From Pseudoalteromonas rubra (lineage in GTDB: Bacteria; Pseudomonadota; Gammaproteobacteria; Enterobacterales; Alteromonadaceae): 64,000 bases of DNA. The stretch covers positions 4,347,501 through 4,411,500 of the forward strand of contig NZ_CP013611.1 in the NCBI RefSeq assembly GCF_001482385.1, read 5' to 3'. Shown piece after piece: positions 47,173 through 55,444 of this stretch. A program made the translations under genes and the position numbers. Position 1 is the stretch's first letter; each line of letters starts with the position of its first letter. The notes beneath the pieces were generated by a model, which was not told the DNA's origin, did not search any database, and was given only the letters and a program-made list of their open reading frames with translations.

Positions 47173-47200
47173 AAAGTGGTGTCTTTGACACCACTTTTCG
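47173..47200 (+). terminator. Hairpin between cheA and cheB
   Basis: A perfect 11 bp stem (AAAGTGGTGTC and GACACCACTTT) closes on a 3-base loop and ends in four Ts. It lies 24 bp after cheA and before cheB. It could be a partial terminator that lowers cheB expression relative to cheA, or an mRNA processing or stability element. Confidence 0.5.
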
Positions 47201-47229
47201 GATCTGTAACGAATAAAAGAGCAATGCCA

Positions 47230-48387
47230 ATGGCAGTTAAAGTATTAGTTGTAGATGACTCGAGCTTCTTTCGTCGCCGAGTGAGTGAAATACTAGAAAA
47301 AGATCCTGAAATCAAAGTAATTGACTTTGCTGTGAATGGTCAGGAAGCGGTCGATAAAGCCGCTAAACTGAGGCCAGACGTCATCACTATGGATGTGGAA
47401 ATGCCAGTAATGGATGGGATTAGCGCAGTTAAGCAGATCATGCAGAGTTCCCCCACTCCGATCCTGATGTTTTCGTCATTAACTCGTGAAGGTGCCAGCG
47501 CAACACTCGATGCGCTGGATGCCGGTGCGGTCGATTTCTTACCGAAGAAGTTTGAAGATATTGCCCGTAACAGTGAAGAAGCTATCCGCTCTTTACAGAA
47601 CAAGGTCAAAGAAATTGGCCGGCGTCGTGTGAGTCGCTTCACCCGGCCTATTGGCTCGTCACCAGCACCAGCACCGACACGCAGCGCGCCAAGTGCATCT
47701 TCAGGTCAGCGTCCTGCGGCTAAGCCAATTGCACAACCTGATCGAACATTTTCACGTTCTGCACCTGACACTCCAAGTTCAGGTGCGTCGTTCAAAGCGT
47801 CTGGAAAAAAGTATCAAATCGTTGCTATCGGTACATCGACGGGTGGCCCGGTGGCACTGCAAACCATTTTAACCCAGCTGCCTGCGAATTTTCCGCATCC
47901 TATCTTGCTGATCCAGCACATGCCAGCAGCATTTACGCCAGCATTTGCACAACGCTTGAATAGTCTGTGCAAAATCAAAGTAAAAGAAGCAGAGCAAGGG
48001 GATCGTTTGCAACCAGGTGTTGCATATTTGGCACCCGGGGGCCAGCAGATGTTGGTTGAAGCCAGGGGCGGTAGCAAAACCTTAAAAGTGTTTGAGGATG
48101 ACAGCCCTCGTATTACCTATAAACCCAGTGTAGATGTTACTTTTGCCAGTACAGCCAAAGCATATAGCGGAGATGTGCTCGCGGTGATACTGACTGGTAT
48201 GGGTGCGGATGGGCGAGACGGTGCCAGAATGTTGAAACAAAATGGTGCGACTATCTGGGCACAGGATGAAAAAACCTGTGTGGTGTACGGCATGCCACAA
48301 GCTGTTGCAAGCGCGGGAATTTCAACTGAAGATATCGCTTTGCAGGATGTAGCACTGAGAATAAACAAAGAAATAGGCTGTGCATAA
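47230..48387 (+). CDS. cheB: Chemotaxis methylesterase CheB
   Basis: This 385-residue protein removes methyl groups from chemoreceptors. The receiver domain has Asp55 and the C-terminal esterase domain shows the catalytic GTSTGGP serine, the IQHMPAAF histidine and the GMGADGRDG aspartate. A Ser/Ala/Pro linker joins them. The start at 47230 gives AGAG eight bases upstream; the reading frame extends to 47176 without family support. cheR is not in the window. Confidence 0.94.
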   Translation: MAVKVLVVDDSSFFRRRVSEILEKDPEIKVIDFAVNGQEAVDKAAKLRPDVITMDVEMPVMDGISAVKQIMQSSPTPILMFSSLTREGASATLDALDAGAVDFLPKKFEDIARNSEEAIRSLQNKVKEIGRRRVSRFTRPIGSSPAPAPTRSAPSASSGQRPAAKPIAQPDRTFSRSAPDTPSSGASFKASGKKYQIVAIGTSTGGPVALQTILTQLPANFPHPILLIQHMPAAFTPAFAQRLNSLCKIKVKEAEQGDRLQPGVAYLAPGGQQMLVEARGGSKTLKVFEDDSPRITYKPSVDVTFASTAKAYSGDVLAVILTGMGADGRDGARMLKQNGATIWAQDEKTCVVYGMPQAVASAGISTEDIALQDVALRINKEIGCA

Positions 48388-48440
48388 TTGATGTTAGCCT
48401 GAATGCGATCTGTGTTTGGCCGAAGGAATAAAAAAATAAC

Positions 48441-49226
48441 GTGAAAATCTGGACGGTAGCGAACCAAAAAGGCGGGGTGGGTAAAACCACCACCACAGTT
48501 AGTCTCGGCGGGATCCTGGCGCTCCAGGGGAAACGTGTATTATTGATAGACACAGATCCGCATGCCTCATTAACATACTACTTTGGCATTGACTCGGAAG
48601 AGTTAGAAGTCAGTGTGTACGATATTTTCGTTCGCGGTTCAAATATGGCCAGCGAAGAAATTCTTCAGGCACTTTGCCCTTCAACTATCGAGAATCTGGA
48701 CATATTGCCGGCGACTATGGCTATTGCGACACTGGATCGCAGCATGGGTAATCGCTCGGGTATGGGGCTTATCCTGAAAAAGGCGCTTGCCAAGATCAGT
48801 GAGCATTATGACTATGCCATTTTGGATTGCCCGCCAGTACTTGGTGTGCTGATGGTGAATGCTCTCGCTGCAAGCGAGCGCATTCTTATCCCGGTACAAA
48901 CAGAGTTCCTGGCGTTGAAAGGACTGGATCGCATGATGCGCACAATGTCATTAATGCAAAGTTCGCATTCCAAGCAATATCAATATACTATAGTGCCAAC
49001 TATGTATGATAAGCGCACTAAAGCATCTCTTGAAGCCTATAAGTCTTTGGTAGAGACTTATCAGGATAAAGTTTGGCCTGGTGTGATCCCGGTTGATACC
49101 AAGTTCAGAGATGCCAGTTTAGCGCAGCAAGTTCCGGTGCAGTATTGCCCTAAATCGCGTGGCGTCTATGCATATCGTGCCTTATTAGAACACCTTGCAG
49201 AAGTTGATAGAGGTAGTAATGAGTAA
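48441..49226 (+). CDS. ParA-like ATPase, polar chemotaxis-array protein ParC
   Basis: This 261-residue ParA/MinD ATPase has the deviant Walker A QKGGVGKTTT, DTDPHASLT and DCPPVLGVLMVNAL. In vibrios a protein in exactly this position (after cheB, before ParP and cheW) is called ParC and anchors chemotaxis arrays at the old pole. It is unrelated to topoisomerase IV ParC, so no symbol is given. The start is GTG and its stop overlaps the ParP gene. Confidence 0.9.
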   Translation: MKIWTVANQKGGVGKTTTTVSLGGILALQGKRVLLIDTDPHASLTYYFGIDSEELEVSVYDIFVRGSNMASEEILQALCPSTIENLDILPATMAIATLDRSMGNRSGMGLILKKALAKISEHYDYAILDCPPVLGVLMVNALAASERILIPVQTEFLALKGLDRMMRTMSLMQSSHSKQYQYTIVPTMYDKRTKASLEAYKSLVETYQDKVWPGVIPVDTKFRDASLAQQVPVQYCPKSRGVYAYRALLEHLAEVDRGSNE

Positions 49227-50031
49227 GCATCTGTTTGCCAATGAACAGGTCATGAAACAGTATCTGGGTGCCTTGTTACGCGAAGAAGAGGAAGATGAAG
49301 TCGCGCTTGCACCTGTGGCTAAGTTGTTGGAGTCTGTGCCTGAAGCACAGGAAGACAATGCCGCAGCGCCCAGTGTTGTTGAGCGCTCAGAGACTGCTCA
49401 TACTGAAACAGTCGCGGAACAACCCATTGCGGAGCCTCCGGCTGACCCTGTTGTTGAGCAGGAAACCGCTCAGGACGTGCAGGTAATAACCCCGGCCGCT
49501 GATCTTGAGATAACTGAAAATACTACTATTATCAAAGAAGAAGCAGAGCAGGCTGTGCCAGCTCGCGCGCGTGATGCTTATCTAGAAAATGAATTTCAGG
49601 CGCTGTTTTTCGAAGTTGCCGGGCTTACTTTGGCTGTGCCATTGAAGTCTCTGGGTGGTATACATCAGCTTACTGAAGTTAATCAATTGTTTGGTAAGCC
49701 AAAATGGTTTAAAGGTGTGATGCTTAATCGCGAAGAAAAACTCAACGTGGTGGACACTGCCCGGTGGGTGATGCCGGAGAAATTCACACCTGAGCTGGAA
49801 GAGAATCTGGACTACCAGTACTTGATCATGCTGGGCGATAGTCAGTGGGGTTTGTTAGCCGAAAATCTGGTCAATAATATTACGTTGAAGCCAGAAGACG
49901 TGAAATGGCGAACAGCCGATGGGAAAAGGCCATGGCTGGCGGGCGTCATTAAAGAAAAAATGTGCGCACTGATAGATGTTGAGAATTTAAATCGATTGCT
50001 AGAGCATGGCCTCGATAGCCGAGAGCAGTAA
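49219..50031 (+). CDS. parP: CheW-domain array-localisation protein ParP
   Basis: This 270-residue protein has an N-terminal region of about 120 acidic, low-complexity residues and a CheW-like domain (about 130-265; QALFFEVAGLTLAVPLKSLGG). In vibrios ParP links CheA to ParC at the pole. The start at 49219 has AGAGG upstream and overlaps the ParA-like gene by 8 bp. Confidence 0.85.
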   Translation: MSKHLFANEQVMKQYLGALLREEEEDEVALAPVAKLLESVPEAQEDNAAAPSVVERSETAHTETVAEQPIAEPPADPVVEQETAQDVQVITPAADLEITENTTIIKEEAEQAVPARARDAYLENEFQALFFEVAGLTLAVPLKSLGGIHQLTEVNQLFGKPKWFKGVMLNREEKLNVVDTARWVMPEKFTPELEENLDYQYLIMLGDSQWGLLAENLVNNITLKPEDVKWRTADGKRPWLAGVIKEKMCALIDVENLNRLLEHGLDSREQ

Positions 50032-50055
50032 CTAGCATCTAACTGGAGTAAAATC

Positions 50056-50553
50056 ATGAGTCAAGAGAGAATACTTTCGGCTGATAAAAATGCAGATAGT
50101 AATGATGAAGTCCTTCAGTGGGTTACCTATAAGCTAGAGGATGAAACCTACGGCATTAACGTAATGCAGGTGCAGGAAGTATTACGCTACACCGAGATTG
50201 CCCCTGTACCGGGTGCACCAACCTATGTGCTTGGTATCATTAATCTACGTGGTAATGTTGTGACTGTCATCGATACCCGCTCTCGTTTTGGGCTACCAAG
50301 CTCAGAGGTCACAGACAACTCTCGTATCGTGATCATCGAGGCAGAAAAGCAAGTTGTTGGTATTCTGGTCGACAGTGTTGCTGAGGTAGTGTATCTGCGT
50401 AGCTCTGAGATTGACAGTGCACCAAATATTGGCACAGAAGAAAGCGCAAAATTCATTCAAGGTGTTTCTAACCGTGAAGGTGAGCTGCTGATCCTGGTTG
50501 ATTTGAACAAACTACTCAGTGATGATGAGTGGGATGAGTTGAGCCATATTTAA
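50056..50553 (+). CDS. cheW: Chemotaxis coupling protein CheW
   Basis: This 165-residue CheW couples receptors to CheA. The motifs YGINVMQVQEVLRYTEIAPV, GIINLRGNVVTVIDTR and RNREGELLILVDLNKLL-type segments (here SNREGELLILVDL) are typical. A short acidic N-terminus precedes the domain. Confidence 0.95.
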   Translation: MSQERILSADKNADSNDEVLQWVTYKLEDETYGINVMQVQEVLRYTEIAPVPGAPTYVLGIINLRGNVVTVIDTRSRFGLPSSEVTDNSRIVIIEAEKQVVGILVDSVAEVVYLRSSEIDSAPNIGTEESAKFIQGVSNREGELLILVDLNKLLSDDEWDELSHI

Positions 50554-50556
50554 CCC

Positions 50557-50982
50557 GTGCAAGCAGTAACCCAAAACGAGATTTTATTGCTCCTAGTAAT
50601 CGCCTCAAGCCTGCTGTGTTTAGTATGCTTGGGGTTTATTTTTGCGCTAAGCAAAAAAGTACAACAGCAAAATAACGAACATGGTAAGTTGCTTCAGCAC
50701 CTCAAGCGTGAAAATGAACAAGTTGCTATCCTACGTAGCGAAATTGCAGAGGTTCGCGCCAGCGTCCTGAGTATCGGTAAGCGTCTGGTTGCCTGTGAAA
50801 ATTATGCCAAGGATCTTGCCCAGCAACAGGCCGCTCAAAAGTATGACGATCCTGATGCGAAGATTTATTCCCGTGCAGTCAAGATGGTCGAACTGGGTGC
50901 CGACATCGAAGAGATAATGCGAGAGTGTGAACTGCCTCGTGCTGAAGCAGAATTGCTAATGTCCCTACATAACAAACAATGA
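50557..50982 (+). CDS. DUF2802 membrane protein
   Basis: This 141-residue protein has an N-terminal membrane segment (about 7-29), a coiled coil (about 35-90) and a conserved C-terminal helix (VKMVELGADIEEIMRECELPRAEAELL). It regularly closes the che operon in polar-flagellated gammaproteobacteria. Its function is not established. The GTG start lies 3 bp after cheW. Confidence 0.85.
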   Translation: MQAVTQNEILLLLVIASSLLCLVCLGFIFALSKKVQQQNNEHGKLLQHLKRENEQVAILRSEIAEVRASVLSIGKRLVACENYAKDLAQQQAAQKYDDPDAKIYSRAVKMVELGADIEEIMRECELPRAEAELLMSLHNKQ

Positions 50983-51385
50983 GATGGTTGTACATTGTCG
51001 GCCAACGACAATCCGGTATGAATAAACCGGCTGTGCGTTGGCTGCTTCCCCTCAGGCTGAGAAAGCCTTAAAGGTTTTACTGATAAACAGGTCTTTTTGT
51101 TTAAGATTAACTAATGCCTTGCAGCTTGACACCATAAATGGCAATTGCACCACACCGGTTTTCTGTCCCGTGGGCACTAACGCCATAAACGAGTGACGTT
51201 TATAGGCTTTAACCCGTTTTCCGTGAACCCCTGGACACTGGATTGTTGGTTGCTTATACACAGAGATATCCTGAATATCCTTAAGGTACGTAAGTTTATT
51301 GATCTGGTTAAGGAGAGCCCGGTATCAGGACGGCTCCTTGCTGGGTTAAACCGGGCTCATATATTAAGGATGTACATCAAAGCGC
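50983..51385. other. Intergenic region with inverted repeats after the che operon
   Basis: This 400 bp stretch holds several inverted repeats: TTGTCG/CGACAA at 50995-51011, GCCAACG/CGTTGGC nested nearby, and a larger set at 51310-51358 in which one left arm can pair with either of two right arms. A small minus-strand reading frame lies between them. No T-tailed terminator is evident. Confidence 0.6.
51052..51261 (-). CDS. Possible small protein of unknown function
   Basis: This 69-residue reading frame starts at GTG with AGGA eight bases upstream, on the minus strand behind the histidine kinase gene. Its codon choices look ordinary for this DNA. The peptide is basic in its first half (GKRVKAYKRHSFMALV), has two cysteines and no membrane segment or signal peptide. 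I do not recognise it. It could be spurious. Confidence 0.35.
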   Translation of the reverse strand: MYKQPTIQCPGVHGKRVKAYKRHSFMALVPTGQKTGVVQLPFMVSSCKALVNLKQKDLFISKTFKAFSA

Positions 51386-53545
51386 TTAAGGGCGCTCGGA
51401 TTGCAGATGAAACTGACTAGGCGCAACGCCATATTGCGCTTTAAAACACAGGCTAAAGTAGCTTTGCGATGAAAAGCCGCAATCAAAGGCAACTTGAGTC
51501 ACACTCATACCATTTGCCAGCATTTGTGCGCCTCTATTGAGCCTGAACTTTTTGACGTACTCAGAAAAAGTCTGCCCTAACAGGGCCTTGAACTTTCTTT
51601 GTAGTTGTCGTTCACTCATGGCAACCGTGGGCAAAAGTGATTTGATCGTTAAGCTTTGCTCTGCAAAATGTGCTGCCATCCAGTGTTCCAGTTGGTCGAT
51701 AAACTGAGCATCTTTGCTACTGATCCCGGCGTATCTTTCACGATGCGTTATGTTGGCGGCTAGGGCGTTGAGTTGTTCGCCCACTCTTTGACTGATTAGG
51801 CTGCGTATGTTGAGCAGGTTATGGATCCGGGTTAACAATCGCTCTGCGTTAAAAGGCTTACCCATAAATGCATCAATGTCCATTTTCCAGGCCAGCGTCT
51901 GACTGTCATCGTCACCCTTTGCTGTGAGCATGAGTATAGGGATATGGCAGGTTGTGAGCTCTTCACGCAGTTTTTGTGCTAACTGAAATCCATCTAAATT
52001 TGGCATCATTAGATCAGTTAAGATGAGATCGGGCACATGTGTTTTTGCCAGGGCGAAACCGCTTTCTCCCTCACTGGCAAACAACACCTGATATGTACCG
52101 TGCAGGCAATCCGCTATGTAAGCACGCATATCAGGATTGTCCTCGACAATCAGTATGCTGGGCTGATGTTGTGTGCCTTCATCGGGGCATTGCGGCACAC
52201 TGGGTGTGATTTGATGTTGCAGATTAGATTGCTCCAGAGTAACCACATCGCTTATTTGCAAAGGATAATCTGTATTGGACGTGTTGTTGCTCAGTGGGAA
52301 GGTAACGGTGAACTGCGTGCCCGAAACACCATCGCTACACACTGTGATGTGACCATGTGCGCGCTGCACCAGATCTTTGACGAGGGCAAGGCCAATACCT
52401 GTGCCCGCAACTGTGTTAGCCATATCTGTGTCGAGGCGCACAAAGCGTTCAAAAATACGGTGTTGATCATGTGGCGCTATGCCAATGCCGGCGTCGCTGA
52501 CGCTAAGCTGCACGGTATTGTCGACCTGTTCACACCTGATCTGTATTTCGCTGTCAGGTTTTGAATATTTAATTGCATTAGATATCAAATTACAGAGAAT
52601 GGCTTCAGCATTTTGTATAGGTATATCAACCAGGCAGCCGCTGTGCGTATGGCACTGAATGTCTATCTTCTCTTCTTTCGCCAGGGCGATAAAAGCAGTA
52701 GTTATTTGTTCTGCGATACTGTCTAACGCCAGTGTATGCTTATCCTCAGGCAGGATGAAATCAGATTTGGTCAGCTCTAAGGTTTGTTCTACCAATCTTT
52801 GCAGGCGCTTTGCGTTGCTCAGGATTCTTGTCAGTGATGCCTTATCCGGTGTCTCAGTGCTTGTGATGATGGATTCAAGGGGGCCAGTTATAAGCGTCAG
52901 CGGGGTTCTGAACTCATGAGAAACGTTGGCGAAAAAAGTGTTTTTCTTTGCAAGTGCTTCTTCGGTCAGCTGTACTTTCTCTGCTGCCATCTTCGCAATT
53001 TCTTGCTCTGCTTCCATGGTGGCATTGTAAAAATGAAAGCAGGTGAGGCCCAGTGCCATAAACGCAATGATCAGATTGGATACATGAATATAGGGCAGCA
53101 GTTCTGAATAGGCATACGTATACTCAATGTCCTGAGCAAACAAGTAAAACGCAACAAATAGCCCCATGCAAGACACCGTGCAGGTGACGATCCCCCATAA
53201 TGGAATTTTCCGATAAAACAGGATGAAGGGGACTGCGGCCCATAAATAATGTTGAAATCCGGGTGCTAAACCTAGATACAGGACCACGATTGTGGAGTGA
53301 ACAAGTACCTCGCCTACCATCAGTAATACGGCACCTGACGTATTATTCGTGCGATTTAATCGTAGTGCAACATACCAGGTAAAGGTGCTGCACACTTCCA
53401 GCACGACCAGCTCGGGGATCGCCAGAATAATGAAATCGACTATCAGTAAGGCATGTACAACCAGACCCAGTATACCCACCGCGTTGATTATGGTATGCAT
53501 GCGGGTATTGCTGTCGGTGATGAAGGGGTTTTGTGCAGCGTCCAT
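51386..53545 (-). CDS. Hybrid sensor kinase with receiver and AraC DNA-binding domain
   Basis: This 719-residue protein joins signal input and transcription output. Five or six membrane segments occupy residues 15-175. A short coiled coil leads to HisKA with His210 (NVSHEFRTPL) and an ATPase domain with GTGIGLALV. A receiver domain follows (VEDNPDMRAYI; phospho-acceptor in LILTDLMMPNLDG), then an AraC-type double HTH at about 615-715 (LRRGAQML-like RLNRGAQMLANG, VAFDCGFSSQSYFSL). The layout resembles Bacteroides hybrid two-component systems but with membrane helices instead of a periplasmic sensor. Its target is unknown. Confidence 0.88.
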   Translation of the reverse strand: MDAAQNPFITDSNTRMHTIINAVGILGLVVHALLIVDFIILAIPELVVLEVCSTFTWYVALRLNRTNNTSGAVLLMVGEVLVHSTIVVLYLGLAPGFQHYLWAAVPFILFYRKIPLWGIVTCTVSCMGLFVAFYLFAQDIEYTYAYSELLPYIHVSNLIIAFMALGLTCFHFYNATMEAEQEIAKMAAEKVQLTEEALAKKNTFFANVSHEFRTPLTLITGPLESIITSTETPDKASLTRILSNAKRLQRLVEQTLELTKSDFILPEDKHTLALDSIAEQITTAFIALAKEEKIDIQCHTHSGCLVDIPIQNAEAILCNLISNAIKYSKPDSEIQIRCEQVDNTVQLSVSDAGIGIAPHDQHRIFERFVRLDTDMANTVAGTGIGLALVKDLVQRAHGHITVCSDGVSGTQFTVTFPLSNNTSNTDYPLQISDVVTLEQSNLQHQITPSVPQCPDEGTQHQPSILIVEDNPDMRAYIADCLHGTYQVLFASEGESGFALAKTHVPDLILTDLMMPNLDGFQLAQKLREELTTCHIPILMLTAKGDDDSQTLAWKMDIDAFMGKPFNAERLLTRIHNLLNIRSLISQRVGEQLNALAANITHRERYAGISSKDAQFIDQLEHWMAAHFAEQSLTIKSLLPTVAMSERQLQRKFKALLGQTFSEYVKKFRLNRGAQMLANGMSVTQVAFDCGFSSQSYFSLCFKAQYGVAPSQFHLQSERP

Positions 53546-53643
53546 AGTGTCTCAGCGATGAAATTCAGTCATTAAAAAAGTAACCTAGAATAACATAGCG
53601 CAAAAGTGTGTAACAAAAATGGAGTGCAGGCAAAGAAGCCCGG

Positions 53644-54384
53644 TCAATCTGTTGGTAAGGCTTCCACAGGTAAACGAGTATGCAGCATATTGAGCTGTTT
53701 GTCGGCTTCTTCTCTCACCCAAAGGGTTAACCCATAATTGGCCAGGTAACTCAGGTGCTGTTCAATCTGAGGTGCATCTTTGATTTCCAGTAACCTTACT
53801 AATGCTTCTTCCTGCACATCTTCGTGTTGTGATGTCAGATAAGGTATGAGCGCATCAAGATGTTCAGGTTGAAGTATATTTTCCAATGAGATCAGCAAGT
53901 CTTCTTGGAGCTGGGCATCAAGTACTTGTGCTTGGTTCAGAATCTTATTCGTATGCGCCATAAGCACCTTTGGTTGTTTTAAGAGTAACGCCTGTTCGGT
54001 TAAGGTCAGTAAATCAAGTGGCTGCTCTGTATAGGCGAAGCGTTTATTCAGCTCATCTTTCAGATCTGTGAGCGACTGACTGATCAGATGAGCAGAGGGA
54101 ACTGAAGCGAGTTGCGCTGTTTGTGGACCAACCACGACGTTGGATTGCTCAATAATGTTGTTTTTGTCCGTTGGCATAGGGTGTTGAACAACATGATTGT
54201 CAATGGGCGCAAGGGCAACACTATGGCAAGTATGATTATTTGGTGTAATCGGTTGCGTAGCGGGCGTTACCCAGTTGAGTGCTATTAGTCCATGAATAAC
54301 CAGACTAACTACGGCGATAAATGCAACTTTGCTCATCAGGAATACTTTGAGTTGTTTTCGGTTGAGTGACACAGGGAAGCACAT
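53644..54384 (-). CDS. Membrane-anchored hypothetical protein with HEAT-like helices
   Basis: This 246-residue protein has one N-terminal membrane segment (about 18-42) and a mainly helical, probably periplasmic C-terminal region. Residues 165-225 (LDALIPYLTSQHEDVQEEAL and following) look like HEAT-type helical pairs. The start could instead be 54336; neither has a good ribosome binding site. I do not recognise a family. It lies 28 bp downstream of the small secreted protein, so the two may form an operon. Confidence 0.6.
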   Translation of the reverse strand: MCFPVSLNRKQLKVFLMSKVAFIAVVSLVIHGLIALNWVTPATQPITPNNHTCHSVALAPIDNHVVQHPMPTDKNNIIEQSNVVVGPQTAQLASVPSAHLISQSLTDLKDELNKRFAYTEQPLDLLTLTEQALLLKQPKVLMAHTNKILNQAQVLDAQLQEDLLISLENILQPEHLDALIPYLTSQHEDVQEEALVRLLEIKDAPQIEQHLSYLANYGLTLWVREEADKQLNMLHTRLPVEALPTD

Positions 54385-54412
54385 TGAAGAGTCTGCCCTG
54401 TGTGGTTAGCTA

Positions 54413-54790
54413 TTAGCACTGTGGCTCGTTTTTACTCACAGAGACGTAGTAATAGTTTTGCATATTACCATGTCGGGTAATGTCCAGCTTTAACCATTTT
54501 CGTTTGCCAATCTTACCTTTACGATAGCTAAAGCGAGTATCCTGTACATCAAAGCGACAGCGGTTCGAGTCACATTTTAGCTGTGCAGTTTCTCCTGACT
54601 TAACTTGCTTTTTGCTGTGAGGTGAAAACATCGAGCTGTCTGAGCCGTTATAAGAGGCCACTTGCACCCACTCAATAGTTGTACAATTTTTCACTCTGAA
54701 GCGCTTTGCTTCTGCCGGAGCTGAAGTTGCCAGAGTACCCAAAGCGCCAATCACCAGCGCCGTATTCATGAATAGTTTGATATGTGACAT
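54413..54790 (-). CDS. Small secreted cysteine-containing protein, unknown function
   Basis: This 125-residue protein has a clear signal peptide with probable cleavage after APAEA near residue 28. The mature part is basic, with four cysteines that could form two disulfides (NCTTIEW, LKCDSNRC, and a final EPQC). AGAGGA lies seven bases upstream of the ATG. No family is recognised. It is probably periplasmic or released. Confidence 0.7.
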   Translation of the reverse strand: MSHIKLFMNTALVIGALGTLATSAPAEAKRFRVKNCTTIEWVQVASYNGSDSSMFSPHSKKQVKSGETAQLKCDSNRCRFDVQDTRFSYRKGKIGKRKWLKLDITRHGNMQNYYYVSVSKNEPQC

Positions 54791-55037
54791 GGTATTTTCC
54801 TCTACCGTTTTTGCTTTACGTGATATGCCCTGTGGGACGAAGCAAGATTATAAAAGCCGGGTAGAAGGCGCATTCAATTGACCGACAAACTCAGTCAGTG
54901 ACACGCCAGAATAAGAAAAATTACGATATATGTCAGGATATTAAATGAAATGTCGTCTATTTATATGCGGTGTAGACGGCCTAGAGACGCGAGCAAGATG
55001 CTAGAATTTTGATATATGGTGTTTGACAATGGCATGC

Positions 55038-55334
55038 TCAGGCTTTGATATTCAATTTGCCCTGAAAATGTTTCCAGCCAGGGGGAAATTTACCACGCAA
55101 AACGTAGGAAAAAGCGATGAGCTCTGCAATCACATAATACAGTTCTTTGGGGATTTCTTCGTGTAGGTCGAGCTGACTGAGCGTCTGAACGAGCGTGGCA
55201 TCTTCGTGGATCATGATGTCTTTTTCTTTGGCGAGTGCAATGATCTCTTCAGCCAGTTCGCCAAAGCCCTTACAGACGACTTCAGGTGACTTACCTGCTT
55301 CATATAATAAGCCAATGGCGGTTTTTTGTTCCAT
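55038..55334 (-). CDS. Orphan FlhB C-terminal-domain protein
   Basis: This 98-residue protein aligns with the cytoplasmic end of FlhB encoded at 37258 in this window: TAIGLLYEAGKSPEVVCKG matches the FlhB stretch after NPTH, and IPKELYYVIAELIAFSYVLRGK matches the end. It has no membrane segments and no NPTH site. Such stand-alone proteins occur in many flagellated bacteria and may compete with FlhB for FliK-type proteins. The start at 55334 is the first ATG; the reading frame also has an upstream TTG. Confidence 0.85.
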   Translation of the reverse strand: MEQKTAIGLLYEAGKSPEVVCKGFGELAEEIIALAKEKDIMIHEDATLVQTLSQLDLHEEIPKELYYVIAELIAFSYVLRGKFPPGWKHFQGKLNIKA

Positions 55335-55405
55335 AAGGTTCAACTACATACACATCACTTTTATCAAAGTAGCATGTAACACGCGGGGAGGCCATTAGTT
55401 TACAA

Positions 55406-55437
55406 GCCCTTACCCGGATAAACTGCCGGATAAGGGC
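55406..55437 (-). terminator. Candidate terminator after the amidohydrolase gene
   Basis: On the minus strand, a 12 bp stem (GCCCTTATCCGG with CCGGGTAAGGGC, one G-U pair) with an 8-base loop lies 8 bp after the amidohydrolase stop. The following sequence is only weakly T-rich. Confidence 0.5.
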
Positions 55438-55444
55438 AAACAAC

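Noticed and set aside
51193..51420. Plus-strand reading frame of 75 codons in the region after the che operon
   Set aside because: It runs through the inverted-repeat cluster into the end of the convergent kinase gene and has no ribosome binding site.
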